Source: Victivallales bacterium (lineage in GTDB: Bacteria; Verrucomicrobiota; Lentisphaeria; Victivallales; GWF2-38-69). From it: a stretch of 64,000 nt of DNA. A program made the position numbers and the translations under genes. A model generated the notes under the pieces. It was not told where the DNA came from. It ran no database searches and saw only the letters and a list, made by a program, of their open reading frames with translations. The stretch lies in assembly GCA_021733985.1 (NCBI GenBank), contig JAIPJT010000002.1, forward strand, positions 1-64,000. Direction: 5' to 3'. Numbering within the stretch: position 1 is the stretch's first letter; the number at the start of each line of letters is the position of its first letter. Positions 1-11,090 of this stretch are shown here, one piece after another.

Positions 1-251
1 ATAAGTTTTAAAATATCTCTTATTTGCCTCTGCATCATTTTTTTACCTTCAGTGGTTTTAAGGAATTTTTCTCTTCTTAGAGCATCAGATTTTAGTAAAT
101 ATGCTTCATAGTGAATAAGTCTAACAGGAAGTCTTTGAGATGTGAATTTTACTTTTCCGTATTTATGCTCACGGATCCGCCGTTTTAAGTTGCAGGAATA
201 CCCTGTGTATAGCTGATTGTTATTAAGCTGAAGAATGTAAACATAATGCAT
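1..251 (-). CDS. GIY-YIG domain protein (C-terminus cut by window edge)
   Basis: The reverse strand reads an 83-residue open frame beginning MHYVYILQ, with YTGYS about ten residues later and an Arg/Glu-rich stretch (LKRRIREHKYG). This is the beta-strand/GIY-YIG core of small stand-alone GIY-YIG nucleases (YhbQ/UPF0213-like). The family usually has 80-100 residues, so only a short C-terminal tail is missing. The start ATG at 249-251 lies 20 bases downstream of the tRNA-Pro 3' end. Such proteins are thought to act on nucleic acid, but their cellular role is mostly unknown. No partner genes are visible on this side. Confidence 0.8.
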   Translation of the reverse strand, partial: MHYVYILQLNNNQLYTGYSCNLKRRIREHKYGKVKFTSQRLPVRLIHYEAYLLKSDALRREKFLKTTEGKKMMQRQIRDILKL

Positions 252-270
252 AATATTAGTCTAAATAAAA

Positions 271-348
271 TGGTCGGGGCGAGAGGATTCGAACCTCCGG
301 CCTTTGCGTCCCGAACGCAACGCTCTAACCAGACTGAGCCACGCCCCG
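271..348 (-). tRNA. tRNA-Pro (anticodon CGG)
   Basis: The reverse complement folds as a full cloverleaf. The 7-bp acceptor stem is CGGGGCG/CGCCCCG. The anticodon arm is TTGCG-TTCGGGA-CGCAA with anticodon CGG. The T arm is GGAGG-TTCGAAT-CCTCT. The discriminator is A and CCA is encoded at 271-273. It reads CCG codons. Confidence 0.95.
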
Positions 349-370
349 CACATATATAAAAAGATAGCTT

Positions 371-392
371 AAAAAAAAGGGCCTGCAAGCCC
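371..392 (-). terminator. Rho-independent terminator after khpB
   Basis: On the minus strand, five bases after the khpB stop, GGGC-TTGCAG-GCCC is followed by eight T residues. This short GC stem with a T tract fits an intrinsic terminator closing the rpmH-rnpA-yidD-yidC-khpB operon just before the tRNA-Pro gene. Confidence 0.75.
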
Positions 393-396
393 GAAG

Positions 397-993
397 TTAT
401 TCTTTTTCCTTAATACAAATAACAACTTTTTTTAATTTATCATTATCAGCTACCGGTTCACTCTTTGTTTCAATTCCGGCTTCTTCTTTAAGGGTCATAT
501 GAATAACTCTTCTATCGTGAGCGTTCATCGGTCTCAAAGTGACCGGATCACCCCAGCGCTTAACTTCTTTAGCAGCATCAAGGGCCATCTGACTCAGTTG
601 ATCCTCGCTCATATATTCTTTTTTCCCGGTTTTTCTTCTACCGCTTTTTTCCGGTTTTCTTGAATATTTTTTGTCACTGTCGGTATCAAAACGCTTTTTC
701 CGGTCGTTCGAACCAGCTGTAACGGAGCGTCCGGAAGAATAGCCGTCTACATCAATACTGACCCATTGGGAATTTGTTTCGTCTTTTGATATCATTCTGT
801 TTACAAGAAGTTCCAGACTCTGCAGTGACTGTCCCTTTTTGCCGATAATTCTACCTGCATCGTCTGAATAGGTGACGAGTACGATTTTTCCATCTTTTTT
901 TTCTTCAACTTTAACATTTGCAGTTAATCCAAGATAGTCCAACATTGTTGCTAATGTAGTCGAAGCCTTCTCTGCTTTAGTGTTTACTGTCAT
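397..993 (-). CDS. khpB: KH/R3H RNA-binding protein KhpB (Jag)
   Basis: 198 residues. The order is a short Jag-N-like N-terminus, a KH domain with the GxxG loop in GRIIGKKGQSLQSL (about residues 47-60), a basic linker rich in Lys/Arg/Ser (about 95-125), and a C-terminal R3H domain with the RRVIH signature (about 161-165). Jag/KhpB is an RNA-binding protein that works with KhpA and affects cell elongation and division in other bacteria. It is the last gene of the classic rpmH-rnpA-yidD-yidC-jag block and is followed by a terminator. Its length is typical for the family. Confidence 0.93.
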   Translation of the reverse strand: MTVNTKAEKASTTLATMLDYLGLTANVKVEEKKDGKIVLVTYSDDAGRIIGKKGQSLQSLELLVNRMISKDETNSQWVSIDVDGYSSGRSVTAGSNDRKKRFDTDSDKKYSRKPEKSGRRKTGKKEYMSEDQLSQMALDAAKEVKRWGDPVTLRPMNAHDRRVIHMTLKEEAGIETKSEPVADNDKLKKVVICIKEKE

Positions 994-1038
994 TTTTTCG
1001 AATCTCCTAAAAATGTAACTTTTTTTTCTTACAGTTTT

Positions 1039-2877
1039 CTATGCTCTGGCCTTTTTCTTTTGAATATTTGTCCCTTTTTTATTATCATCCTGTTCCTTAC
1101 TGAAATACTTATTGTACAGCAGCTGAATAATAGTTATAACCTGGCTTACAGTCCAGTAAAGAGTTAAACCGGACGGCAGCATGTAAAGGAATATAAGCAT
1201 AACCAAAGGCATAAGCATCATCATTTTTGCCTGTGCAGGATCAGTTGCGCTTGGCATCATCTTCTGCTGAACAAGCATAGTGGCTGCCATCAATATAGCC
1301 AAAGGATTTATAGCCAGGCCGAAAATATGAGCTATAGTATCCGGCTGTGTCAAATCTGCTGCCCATAAAAAACTCGCATGTCTTATTTCAAAAGCGCCCA
1401 TAAGCGTGTAATAGAGAGCGATCAGTACCGGAATCTGTATAATCATCGGGAGGCATCCGCCAAGAGGGTTGACCTTTTCTTGCTTATACAGCTCCATTGT
1501 AGCCTGATTCAATTTCTGCTTATCATCTTTATATTTTTCACGCAGTTCTTTAACCATCGGTTGAATTTTCTGCATCCTTTTCATCGACATATTGGATTTG
1601 TGCGTTAAGGGCCAGAAAATAAGTTTTATAATCACTGTCAGAACAATAATGGCCAGGCCGAAGCCGCCGCAAAGTTCCTTCAAATAAATAAGAGCGAAAA
1701 GAAACCATTTGGCTATGGTTTTCATTACCGGCCATGACATCAAGTGAAGTATATCATTTGCGTTTGGAGCAAATTTTCCTAAGAGAGTTATATCTTTTGG
1801 ACCGGCATAATATGCGAAGTTCCAGGTGAATTTATTACCTGCGGCAATGTTTATACTCTGTTCTCTTGCTGCAGAACCTATAACTGGGAATTTTTCGGTA
1901 CCGTCTTTTGTTACGGCTGAACCCTGATTGGAAAAGTTGTAGTTCCCGCCGTTAATTACATCATTTTTATCATCGGCCTTCAATACAAAAGCGTAATACA
2001 TGTCTGAAACAGCTATCCAGTTAATAGGTTCGAATTGAATCGGATTGTTTAGAAAATCATCACTTCCGGCATCGACTGTATTTAATGCTTTTTCTTTTGA
2101 AAGAAAGGCATCTATACAGTGTGATTCCATTCTGGCGTGGTCACCTGAAATAAATTTTACGGGAGGTAAGGCACCTGCATAGAAATACAGTTCTCTCATA
2201 TTGAGAATACTGGAGCTGTCATTTACAATTGTAACGTCGTATTGTGTATTGTAATTTTTCCCTACAGTCCATTTCTGGACCAGAGAAAAATGCTGCCCCT
2301 GCTGATTTTTAAATATTCTTGTGACGGTTACAGATTTATCTGTTTTAACAGGTTGTTTTATGTTAATTGGTGTCCATTCGTTGTCAGGCTGTTCAACAGA
2401 TAAAACCGGATGCTTCTTATTAAATTTGTTTGCAAGGATAACGTTTTCAGTATTGGAAGAATTTAAAATTTTGTTTAATTCTATCGAGTCTACAGCACCT
2501 TTAACCGGATTGATTTTTAAAGTATAAAGTGAGTCAGGTGAAGTCAGTGAAATATCAGGGTATTTATTCTTAATTTTATTTAAGGATATATTTTTTTGTT
2601 TCAAATCTGTAGTATTTTTTATAACTGAAGGCTTTTGGTCTTTACCTTTTTGAGGCACAGGTTGTTTGATTTTTTCCTTCTGTTCTTTTGTTCCGTGATA
2701 AGAATCGGTTTTTGTTTTTGCTGCATGTGTTTTATCAACTATTACTTTTTTTTCAGGTGCCGGCTGCGGAAGCCAGTTTAGACCTTTTGGCCCGAATATA
2801 TAATTCCAGCTGAAAAGTAATATAATACAAATTGCGACTACAGAAACTGTTGTTTTGTCATACTTTTTGTTACTCAT
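1039..2877 (-). CDS. yidC: Membrane protein insertase YidC
   Basis: 612 residues, the long Gram-negative form. There is an N-terminal membrane segment (about 11-28), a Lys/Pro-rich linker, a large periplasmic beta-domain (about 95-360) and a C-terminal five-helix insertase core (about 375-590). The core carries the conserved WPLTHKSNMSM and MQKIQPMVKELREKY stretches and a basic tail. YidC inserts inner-membrane proteins alone or with SecYEG. It is four bases downstream of yidD and 45 bases upstream of khpB. The periplasmic domain is the main evidence in the window that the cell is diderm. Confidence 0.97.
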   Translation of the reverse strand: MSNKKYDKTTVSVVAICIILLFSWNYIFGPKGLNWLPQPAPEKKVIVDKTHAAKTKTDSYHGTKEQKEKIKQPVPQKGKDQKPSVIKNTTDLKQKNISLNKIKNKYPDISLTSPDSLYTLKINPVKGAVDSIELNKILNSSNTENVILANKFNKKHPVLSVEQPDNEWTPINIKQPVKTDKSVTVTRIFKNQQGQHFSLVQKWTVGKNYNTQYDVTIVNDSSSILNMRELYFYAGALPPVKFISGDHARMESHCIDAFLSKEKALNTVDAGSDDFLNNPIQFEPINWIAVSDMYYAFVLKADDKNDVINGGNYNFSNQGSAVTKDGTEKFPVIGSAAREQSINIAAGNKFTWNFAYYAGPKDITLLGKFAPNANDILHLMSWPVMKTIAKWFLFALIYLKELCGGFGLAIIVLTVIIKLIFWPLTHKSNMSMKRMQKIQPMVKELREKYKDDKQKLNQATMELYKQEKVNPLGGCLPMIIQIPVLIALYYTLMGAFEIRHASFLWAADLTQPDTIAHIFGLAINPLAILMAATMLVQQKMMPSATDPAQAKMMMLMPLVMLIFLYMLPSGLTLYWTVSQVITIIQLLYNKYFSKEQDDNKKGTNIQKKKARA

Positions 2878-2881
2878 TTAA

Positions 2882-3166
2882 TTAAAGTCCCAACATTTTT
2901 TTAAATTTTTCCTTAAATCTGATTTTCTGAGGTACAGGTTCGTACCCACCTTTACAGAGCGGGTGACATCTTAATATCCTGTAAATTCCCAGAATAAACC
3001 CCCATAAAAGACCGTGTTTTTTTATCGCCTGAATTGTATATTCCGAACAGGTAGGATAAAATCGACAGCAATTTAGCCAGGGTGTTAAAAACTGATATAC
3101 CCTAATTATAGAAATTAAAAGTAAAGAAAATATATTTGTTCTTATTTTTTTTTCGGTTCTTTCCAT
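2882..3166 (-). CDS. yidD: Membrane protein insertion efficiency factor YidD
   Basis: 94 residues. It carries the family signature [19 protein letters not shown] followed by [17 protein letters not shown], with an N-terminal amphipathic or membrane-associated helix. YidD assists YidC-dependent insertion at the inner membrane. The start ATG lies inside the 3' end of rnpA (25-base overlap), as in many bacteria, and the stop is four bases before yidC. Confidence 0.95.
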   Translation of the reverse strand: MERTEKKIRTNIFSLLLISIIRVYQFLTPWLNCCRFYPTCSEYTIQAIKKHGLLWGFILGIYRILRCHPLCKGGYEPVPQKIRFKEKFKKMLGL

Positions 3167-3537
3167 AAACCTGCTTTTTTTAAAAGCATAATCATTTCGG
3201 TTTGGACTTGCTGAAGTCGCTGTGACTTTATTCTCTGTCTGGGAATAAAAATTAGATGGGCATTTATTATCTGATTCTTAATTAACCTGAAGGACTCTCT
3301 TAAAAGTCTTCTCGTTTTATTTCTAACAACTGCATTCCTGTCAAATTTTCGACTGCATATTACCCCGTATTTAAGCTCCTCAGTTTTATTCACTGTTATC
3401 AGGATAAAAAATTTGCCTACAAATTTATTTCCCTTTAAACGAGCATTTTCAAACTGTGATTTCAGTTTTAGTCTGTTATCTTTTTTAAGTTTTGCTATGC
3501 CATACTGTACAGGTAATTTCTTTTTTTCAACAGTCAT
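3142..3537 (-). CDS. rnpA: Ribonuclease P protein component
   Basis: 131 residues. It matches RnpA in having an N-terminal [19 protein letters not shown] (the LxxxxdF region), the central beta-sheet FILITVNK, and the basic RNR-like helix [14 protein letters not shown] (about residues 77-90). RnpA binds the RNase P RNA and helps mature tRNA 5' ends. The gene lies between rpmH and yidD and overlaps yidD. The RNase P RNA gene itself is not in this window. Confidence 0.93.
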   Translation of the reverse strand: MTVEKKKLPVQYGIAKLKKDNRLKLKSQFENARLKGNKFVGKFFILITVNKTEELKYGVICSRKFDRNAVVRNKTRRLLRESFRLIKNQIINAHLIFIPRQRIKSQRLQQVQTEMIMLLKKAGLWKEPKKK

Positions 3538-3615
3538 TAGAATAGTAATTATGGCTTTATAAAATTAAATAAAAAGTTAAATTCCCTATAATAAATGCCA
3601 GATTTAATAGGACAT

Positions 3616-3750
3616 TTAAGCACTTAAAACTTTTCTGCCTTTGGCGCGGCGTCTTCTGATTATGGCTCTGCCTGATGAGGTTGACATTCTTGCTCTGAAA
3701 CCCATATTCCTTTTTCTTTTCAAATTTGATGGCTGAAATGTTCTTTTCAT
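3616..3750 (-). CDS. rpmH: 50S ribosomal protein L34
   Basis: A 44-residue frame on the minus strand starting [14 protein letters not shown] and ending in the [13 protein letters not shown] region, the near-invariant L34 sequence. It is preceded by AAGGA about eight bases before the ATG. It is the first gene of the rnpA-yidD-yidC-khpB operon, and no dnaA is adjacent in this window. Confidence 0.97.
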   Translation of the reverse strand: MKRTFQPSNLKRKRNMGFRARMSTSSGRAIIRRRRAKGRKVLSA

Positions 3751-4160
3751 TTTACTTATTCCTTAAATTTATAATTATTATACGCTAAAGGGTCTTAAAA
3801 TAATATTAATTGCCTGTAAATCAAGTTTTTTTAGTAATTCAATGAATAAATTAAACTTCAATTATTCCGGGTGAATTTCAAAGTTACGTTTTTTTACTAA
3901 AAATTTTTAAAAAAACCTTTTTTAATCTGTTCAAAATAATAAAAGTGGAATATATTTTAAATAGACCTGATTCAGCGAGCTTTTTGCAGTGCTGTAGCTG
4001 CAAGGCAACAAAATGCATAATTTGGATTAAAAGTAAATTGCATATCTCTGCTGAGATCGCATAAGGCCGAAGTAGCATTAAATTCATAGGCCGCAGAGTG
4101 TGGAACCTTTCAGTGTAATATTGAATTACATTAAAAAAATCAGTTAAGGGATTTTTTCTT
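3751..4160. repeat. Intergenic region with short copy of repeat family B/C (3966-4030)
   Basis: This 410-base gap between the divergent rpmH and 4161 genes holds no gene. At 3966-3997, CCTGATTC-GAGCTTTTTGCAG matches, in inverted orientation, a segment at 11023-11054 (27 of 32 bases). It runs directly into GTGCTGTAGCTGCAAGGCAAC (3990-4010), the 5' box of repeat family B at 10.55 and 17.15 kb. ATGCATAATTTGGATT, the family's 3' box, then follows at once, so the middle of the repeat appears deleted here. The rest is AT-rich without a clear signal. Confidence 0.7.
3777..3782 (-). promoter_or_regulatory. rpmH: Candidate -10 box for rpmH operon
   Basis: The minus strand reads GCG-TATAAT-AATT about 27 bases before the rpmH start. 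No convincing TTGACA-like -35 is seen at the right distance, so this is only a likely -10 hexamer. Confidence 0.35.
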
Positions 4161-4907
4161 ATGGTAAAAAAGAAAAAAGGGTTTATTGACAAAAATCTGC
4201 TTGGATTAAAAAACAGGATTCAGACTCGGGAAGAAACTTTAAATGAAAATGAAAATGAAAGTGATAAATTGGATAATAAGCCGGAAGCGGAGTCTTTTAC
4301 AAAAGGACAGGATAAAAATAAAATAGAACATGTTTCTACTCTGAATAAATACGATGAAAACATTGCAGGCAGTTTTTTAAAAAAAAATACCAAATCATTA
4401 GAGGAGCAGGCCGGGCTTGACAAGCAGTATATGAAGATTCTTCAGAAACGGAAAGAAGAGTATATCAGGACAAAGAAACATGTTATTGAAAAATCAAATT
4501 TTATTTTGAATAATGCCTCTGACCTTATGACTGAACTGAACAGGGAACTGAATGTATTGCAAGAATGTGAGAAAAAATTAAAAGAAACATTGAATGACAT
4601 AGAGAAAATCGAAGAAAAAGGGTGGAAAGACAGAGATTACAGTGCCGAACTTGGGGACGCTGTTAAAACTGTTGAAAATGCAAGATTACAAAATTTGCTG
4701 TTCACAGATAAAATTAAACGCCTGGAGAGAGAAAAATGTGAAGAAACAGCAAAAACGGAAAGTTCGATAATTCCGGAACTTATTTCTTTAAAATTTACAC
4801 AGCTTTTCAAATTAGGGATAGGTTTATTAATGCCTGTGATCATCGGGTCAGTTTTATGCGGGGTTATTATTTCTATTACAATATTTTTTGTTATGGGAGG
4901 CTTTTAA
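4161..4907 (+). CDS. Hypothetical coiled-coil protein with C-terminal membrane anchor
   Basis: 248 residues, family not recognised. The first ~80 residues are very polar and Asn/Glu-rich (a short N-E-N-E repeat is visible). Residues ~85-200 are a long charged heptad-like region (KRKEEYIRTKKHVIEK, ELNVLQECEKKLKE) likely to form a coiled coil. Residues ~218-245 are a hydrophobic helix (GIGLLMPVIIGSVLCG) ending at the C-terminus. This suggests a cytoplasmic rod tethered to the inner membrane. It is followed without a gap by a small membrane-protein gene, so the two probably act together. AAGGGA lies about 12 bases before the ATG. Confidence 0.7.
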   Translation: MVKKKKGFIDKNLLGLKNRIQTREETLNENENESDKLDNKPEAESFTKGQDKNKIEHVSTLNKYDENIAGSFLKKNTKSLEEQAGLDKQYMKILQKRKEEYIRTKKHVIEKSNFILNNASDLMTELNRELNVLQECEKKLKETLNDIEKIEEKGWKDRDYSAELGDAVKTVENARLQNLLFTDKIKRLEREKCEETAKTESSIIPELISLKFTQLFKLGIGLLMPVIIGSVLCGVIISITIFFVMGGF

Positions 4908-5114
4908 GTGATTAGAACATATTCGATAACGGGAATGGCTTATAAAAAAAGGCGGGTTACAAGACAGAAATTGGTCAGTTTTTTGAAACATGGCAGCTGT
5001 CGGGTCCTTGTAGGGAAAAATTCTGCTAATCCGGTTCATTATAAAAAACATAAAGTTTTACTTATAACGGCTTCCGCGGTATTAATAATAGGATTTGTTT
5101 TTGTTATTTTTTAA
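4908..5114 (+). CDS. Small single-pass membrane protein (hypothetical)
   Basis: 68 residues with a basic N-terminal half (KKRRVTRQK) and one hydrophobic helix at about 49-68 ending at the C-terminus. The GTG start follows directly on the TAA of the upstream gene. A good ribosome-binding site (GGGAGG) sits inside the end of that gene, eight bases before the GTG, which supports translational coupling and a real gene. Its topology (basic cytoplasmic part, C-terminal anchor) mirrors its neighbour. The 3' end overlaps the convergent ftsQ by 11 bases. No family recognised. Confidence 0.6.
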   Translation: MIRTYSITGMAYKKRRVTRQKLVSFLKHGSCRVLVGKNSANPVHYKKHKVLLITASAVLIIGFVFVIF

Positions 5115-5973
5115 CAACAGCCTGCCCTTGATAAAGCATATTAATAATTCTGACATCTTCCTTTTTTAACTTTAAATACCTAAAAAGTTTATCCAGCTTT
5201 CTGAGTTTCTCTTTTAATAAATTTACACTTTTCTGATAATCGGAAGGTGTTGGATGTGCGTTATCCGGATACTTAAAAGGAAGTTTGACTCTTACAATTT
5301 TTCTTTGCTGCGGGCCGGGCATAAAAACTGTCAGTTCATTTTTGTTATAAAGGTTGATCAGTTTGATATTAAGCCCCGGATAACTTGTATTAATAAGAGA
5401 AATAAGTTGTAAAGCCGGTTTCAATTGAAATAAAATTCTGCCGTATGGTATTTCATCCTTTCCCAAACTATGCGATGCATTTATGCCTTTAATCCTGAAA
5501 CCGGTAATTACGGGCAGTTCTGATTCAATATTTATACAGTATCTTTTATTTACAAGGACGGCATTGCCGTCTACAATAAGATCGGAGTTTCTGCTGTACA
5601 GCAGTGCTCGGGGAATTCTCTCGGTAATATTAAAATAAAGTGTGTCAGGTAACTCCTTATAGATATCCGCATTTTCTATAGAATATTTTTTTTGGGAAAT
5701 AAGTTTTTTCTTGAGTTCTTGTTCTTTTATATTGAATAAGTTAACTTTTCCTAATTTAAGGCCGAGTATTTTAATGATTTTACTGCTCTTGTTGTTCCAG
5801 TACCCCGAACTTTTAACTACAACATTTTTCAGGAGAAAATGCCGATTTTCCGTGAAAAGCTTTTGATAACAGAAAACAGAGATCACTGCAATCACTCCTG
5901 TAAAAACAGAGATAGAACAGATAACAATCAGTATCCTTATATAAGGGTTTCTAAGAATTTTTTCTTTTTTCAT
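5104..5973 (-). CDS. ftsQ: Cell division protein FtsQ/DivIB-like (POTRA)
   Basis: 289 residues. There is one N-terminal membrane helix (about 11-34), then a POTRA-like region: LLKNVVVKSSGYWNNKSS, the KVNLFNI turn, then ADIYKELPDTLYFNITER and PRALLY. The pattern F-x-V-x-G/NLF-I/A-x-x-P-TL-x-I-x-ER-P-A followed by DGNAVLVNK and LPVITGF is the FtsQ hallmark. FtsQ bridges the FtsBL and FtsWI parts of the divisome in the periplasm. The gene lies outside any visible dcw cluster, 12 bases downstream of an RNA methyltransferase gene. Confidence 0.8.
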   Translation of the reverse strand: MKKEKILRNPYIRILIVICSISVFTGVIAVISVFCYQKLFTENRHFLLKNVVVKSSGYWNNKSSKIIKILGLKLGKVNLFNIKEQELKKKLISQKKYSIENADIYKELPDTLYFNITERIPRALLYSRNSDLIVDGNAVLVNKRYCINIESELPVITGFRIKGINASHSLGKDEIPYGRILFQLKPALQLISLINTSYPGLNIKLINLYNKNELTVFMPGPQQRKIVRVKLPFKYPDNAHPTPSDYQKSVNLLKEKLRKLDKLFRYLKLKKEDVRIINMLYQGQAVVKK

Positions 5974-5985
5974 AATCTCAAAAAA

Positions 5986-6459
5986 TCAATTATTATTATA
6001 ATAGGCTACAGCTGAATATAAGACGACAGCTGCGCAGTTTCCAACATTTATTGATTTTTTATTTCCGAACATTGGTAAATCTACAGCTCCGTCACAAAGA
6101 CCGACAGCATTACTTTCTATTCCCAGCGCTTCATTGCCGAAGATTAGAGCCAGAGGATACTGATATTTCTTTTCCCAGGCATTAACGGCTGATTCTTCTG
6201 TTTCAACTGCAAGTACCATTTTAACACCTTCATTTCTCAATGCCCTGATTGCATCAGAAGAAGTTTCAAATTTTCTGAATTTAACATATTTATCAGTTCC
6301 CATTGCAGTTTTTTCCAGTTTCGGGTGAGGGGGTGATGGTGTATAACCGCAGGTTATAATTTCCTTAGCACCTACTGCATCTGCAAGTCTGAAAATATTC
6401 CCTGTATTATATGCGCTTCTCAACCGGTCGAGAACGATTGTAATATCAGTCTTTTCCAT
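5986..6459 (-). CDS. TrmH/SpoU-family RNA 2'-O-methyltransferase
   Basis: 157 residues, the bare SPOUT catalytic domain without an N-terminal substrate-binding extension. The three SpoU motifs are present: motif 1 around RSAYNTGNIFRLADAVGA, motif 2 ALIFGNEALGI, and motif 3 LPMFGNKKSINVGNCAAVVLY, with the Asn and Ser of the trefoil-knot SAM site. Such enzymes methylate ribose 2'-OH in tRNA or rRNA. Which RNA is modified here cannot be read from the sequence. It lies seven bases after the lipoprotein gene and 12 before ftsQ, so the three are probably co-transcribed. Confidence 0.88.
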   Translation of the reverse strand: MEKTDITIVLDRLRSAYNTGNIFRLADAVGAKEIITCGYTPSPPHPKLEKTAMGTDKYVKFRKFETSSDAIRALRNEGVKMVLAVETEESAVNAWEKKYQYPLALIFGNEALGIESNAVGLCDGAVDLPMFGNKKSINVGNCAAVVLYSAVAYYNNN

Positions 6460-6466
6460 TTTCTAT

Positions 6467-7423
6467 TTATCTATCTATCAGTACTTTTATTTTTAATTTG
6501 GATTCCTTAAAAAAAGTAGCAGCTTCATTTATATTCGTTATATTTTTATCAATTTTTTCTAAAGTCCATTTCCCGGAAGTTAAGATATTTTTGTTCGGTT
6601 GAATTTTTCTGTTTTCCCAGTTCCGGTAAATATGAAGTAAATTGTTTATAATTTTTATTTTAAGCAGTATATTAATTCTCTGGCCATTTCTGTTTTTACA
6701 GCTATATCTATTAATAAACATTAAATTATTTTTTAAATATACATACCAGCCGCTGTTCGGGTCTGTTTTCAGTTCCATACCCGGTACGGCATGAACAATA
6801 AGATAGTTCCCTGATGTTTTGATATTCTTATTAAGATATTTTATTTTTTCCTTTCCTGTGTATTCCCATCCTCTGTTATTAATATCCGAAAGAATGCTCA
6901 TTGGTAATATAATATAACCATTGCCCTTTAAGGTAATATGCCGATCTTGTTTTATAAATACTGCAGTGGTGTTATTGTTTGATATTTTTTCATTAATATG
7001 AATATCACCGTTGTTGAGATTCATTGTTATTTTTCTGGTATTAAGGAAATTATATTCAGTAGAATTATCAGTAAATATAACAGTTTTTTTATTTCTTATC
7101 TGTTTTTTCTGAGGATTGAACTTTAAAGAGTTCCATATACCGTTTTCATTTGTCTTTATATAGGTGTTAAAGATACCGCAGCTGTAAATATCCGAAAGTA
7201 TGTTGTTGTTGTCAATGCAGAATGACTTTATTCCTTTGTTTTCAGTTAAAATAATTTCAGAGGATTTCCGGCCTGAATTTATTTTAACTAAATTCATATT
7301 ATTTTTGTTTTTAAATTTTTCTATTGAGCTAAGCTCTTTGTTGGTTATGAGACAGTCCCTGCAGCAACCTGTTAATATCGTGATTATAATTATTGAATTT
7401 AATATTTTTTTAAGCATTTTCAT
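6467..7423 (-). CDS. Hypothetical lipoprotein
   Basis: 318 residues. A short basic N-terminus and hydrophobic stretch end in the lipobox LTGC (Cys about residue 20), so it is a predicted lipoprotein exposed to the periplasm or outer membrane. The mature part is Asn/Lys/Ile-rich with many short beta-strand-like segments (GYIILPMSIL, NYLIVHAVPGMEL, GWYVYLKNNLMFI). The pattern is reminiscent of galactose-mutarotase-like or DUF4380-type folds, but no signature residues were found and this is only a suggestion. It has the lowest G+C of the neighbourhood. It heads the small minus-strand run ending in ftsQ. Confidence 0.7.
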   Translation of the reverse strand: MKMLKKILNSIIIITILTGCCRDCLITNKELSSIEKFKNKNNMNLVKINSGRKSSEIILTENKGIKSFCIDNNNILSDIYSCGIFNTYIKTNENGIWNSLKFNPQKKQIRNKKTVIFTDNSTEYNFLNTRKITMNLNNGDIHINEKISNNNTTAVFIKQDRHITLKGNGYIILPMSILSDINNRGWEYTGKEKIKYLNKNIKTSGNYLIVHAVPGMELKTDPNSGWYVYLKNNLMFINRYSCKNRNGQRINILLKIKIINNLLHIYRNWENRKIQPNKNILTSGKWTLEKIDKNITNINEAATFFKESKLKIKVLIDR

Positions 7424-7458
7424 AGTTACTTATTCGGATATACACAAGAAAAGTATTT

Positions 7459-7790
7459 TCGTTTAAACGCTTCTCCCCTGAAACAAAAAATTACCATACA
7501 ATAAAATATTGCATTAAATAGTATAATTTTATTATATATTTAACAATAATGCCGTATTGCGGCGCGCTAAGACGTCCCCCCGGAGTAGCGGGGCTATGGC
7601 TCACACGGTCGGAGATCGCGCCCTACCTTTTGTTTCATAAAAGATTAAACCTTGTCGCGCGAAGATCAACGCTAATTATTATAAATTTTCAGTAGAAAAT
7701 TTGCCCTCAACTTTGTATGATATAATTAGAAAACAGGCACAAAAGAAAAATCATAGCTATGAGACCCACTTTCGTGGACCGTCTAATATA
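7459..7790 (+). mobile_element. IS-like relic, repeat family A copy 1
   Basis: 7459-7680 aligns with 54148-54355, with shared blocks CCCCTGAAACAAAAAATTAC, AATATTGCATTAAAT, TATTGCGGCGCGCTAAG, GGAGATCGCGCCCTAC and AGATCAACGCTAATTA. The GC-rich core (7561-7622) starts with GGCGCG and ends with CGCGCC and can fold on itself. It contains a small hairpin, CCCCGGAGTAGCGGGG-like. The right end carries TTCGTGGACCGTCTAAT, which matches the inverted ends of the element at 53843-54390. The left end lacks that terminus, so this copy is truncated. It fills the gap between the lipoprotein gene and gyrB. Confidence 0.75.
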
Positions 7791-7796
7791 AGATAA
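7701..7796 (+). pseudogene. Transposase C-terminal tail remnant
   Basis: The frame reads a TLYDIIRKQAQKK stretch then YETHFRGPSNIR before TAA. It parallels the end of the relic frame at 53831-54130 (SKLYETPFRGPSNYAE). The last residues are encoded by the element's terminal inverted-repeat sequence in both copies. There is no upstream transposase body here. Confidence 0.55.
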
Positions 7797-7804
7797 AGAA
7801 ATGA

Positions 7805-11090
<3,286 letters not shown>

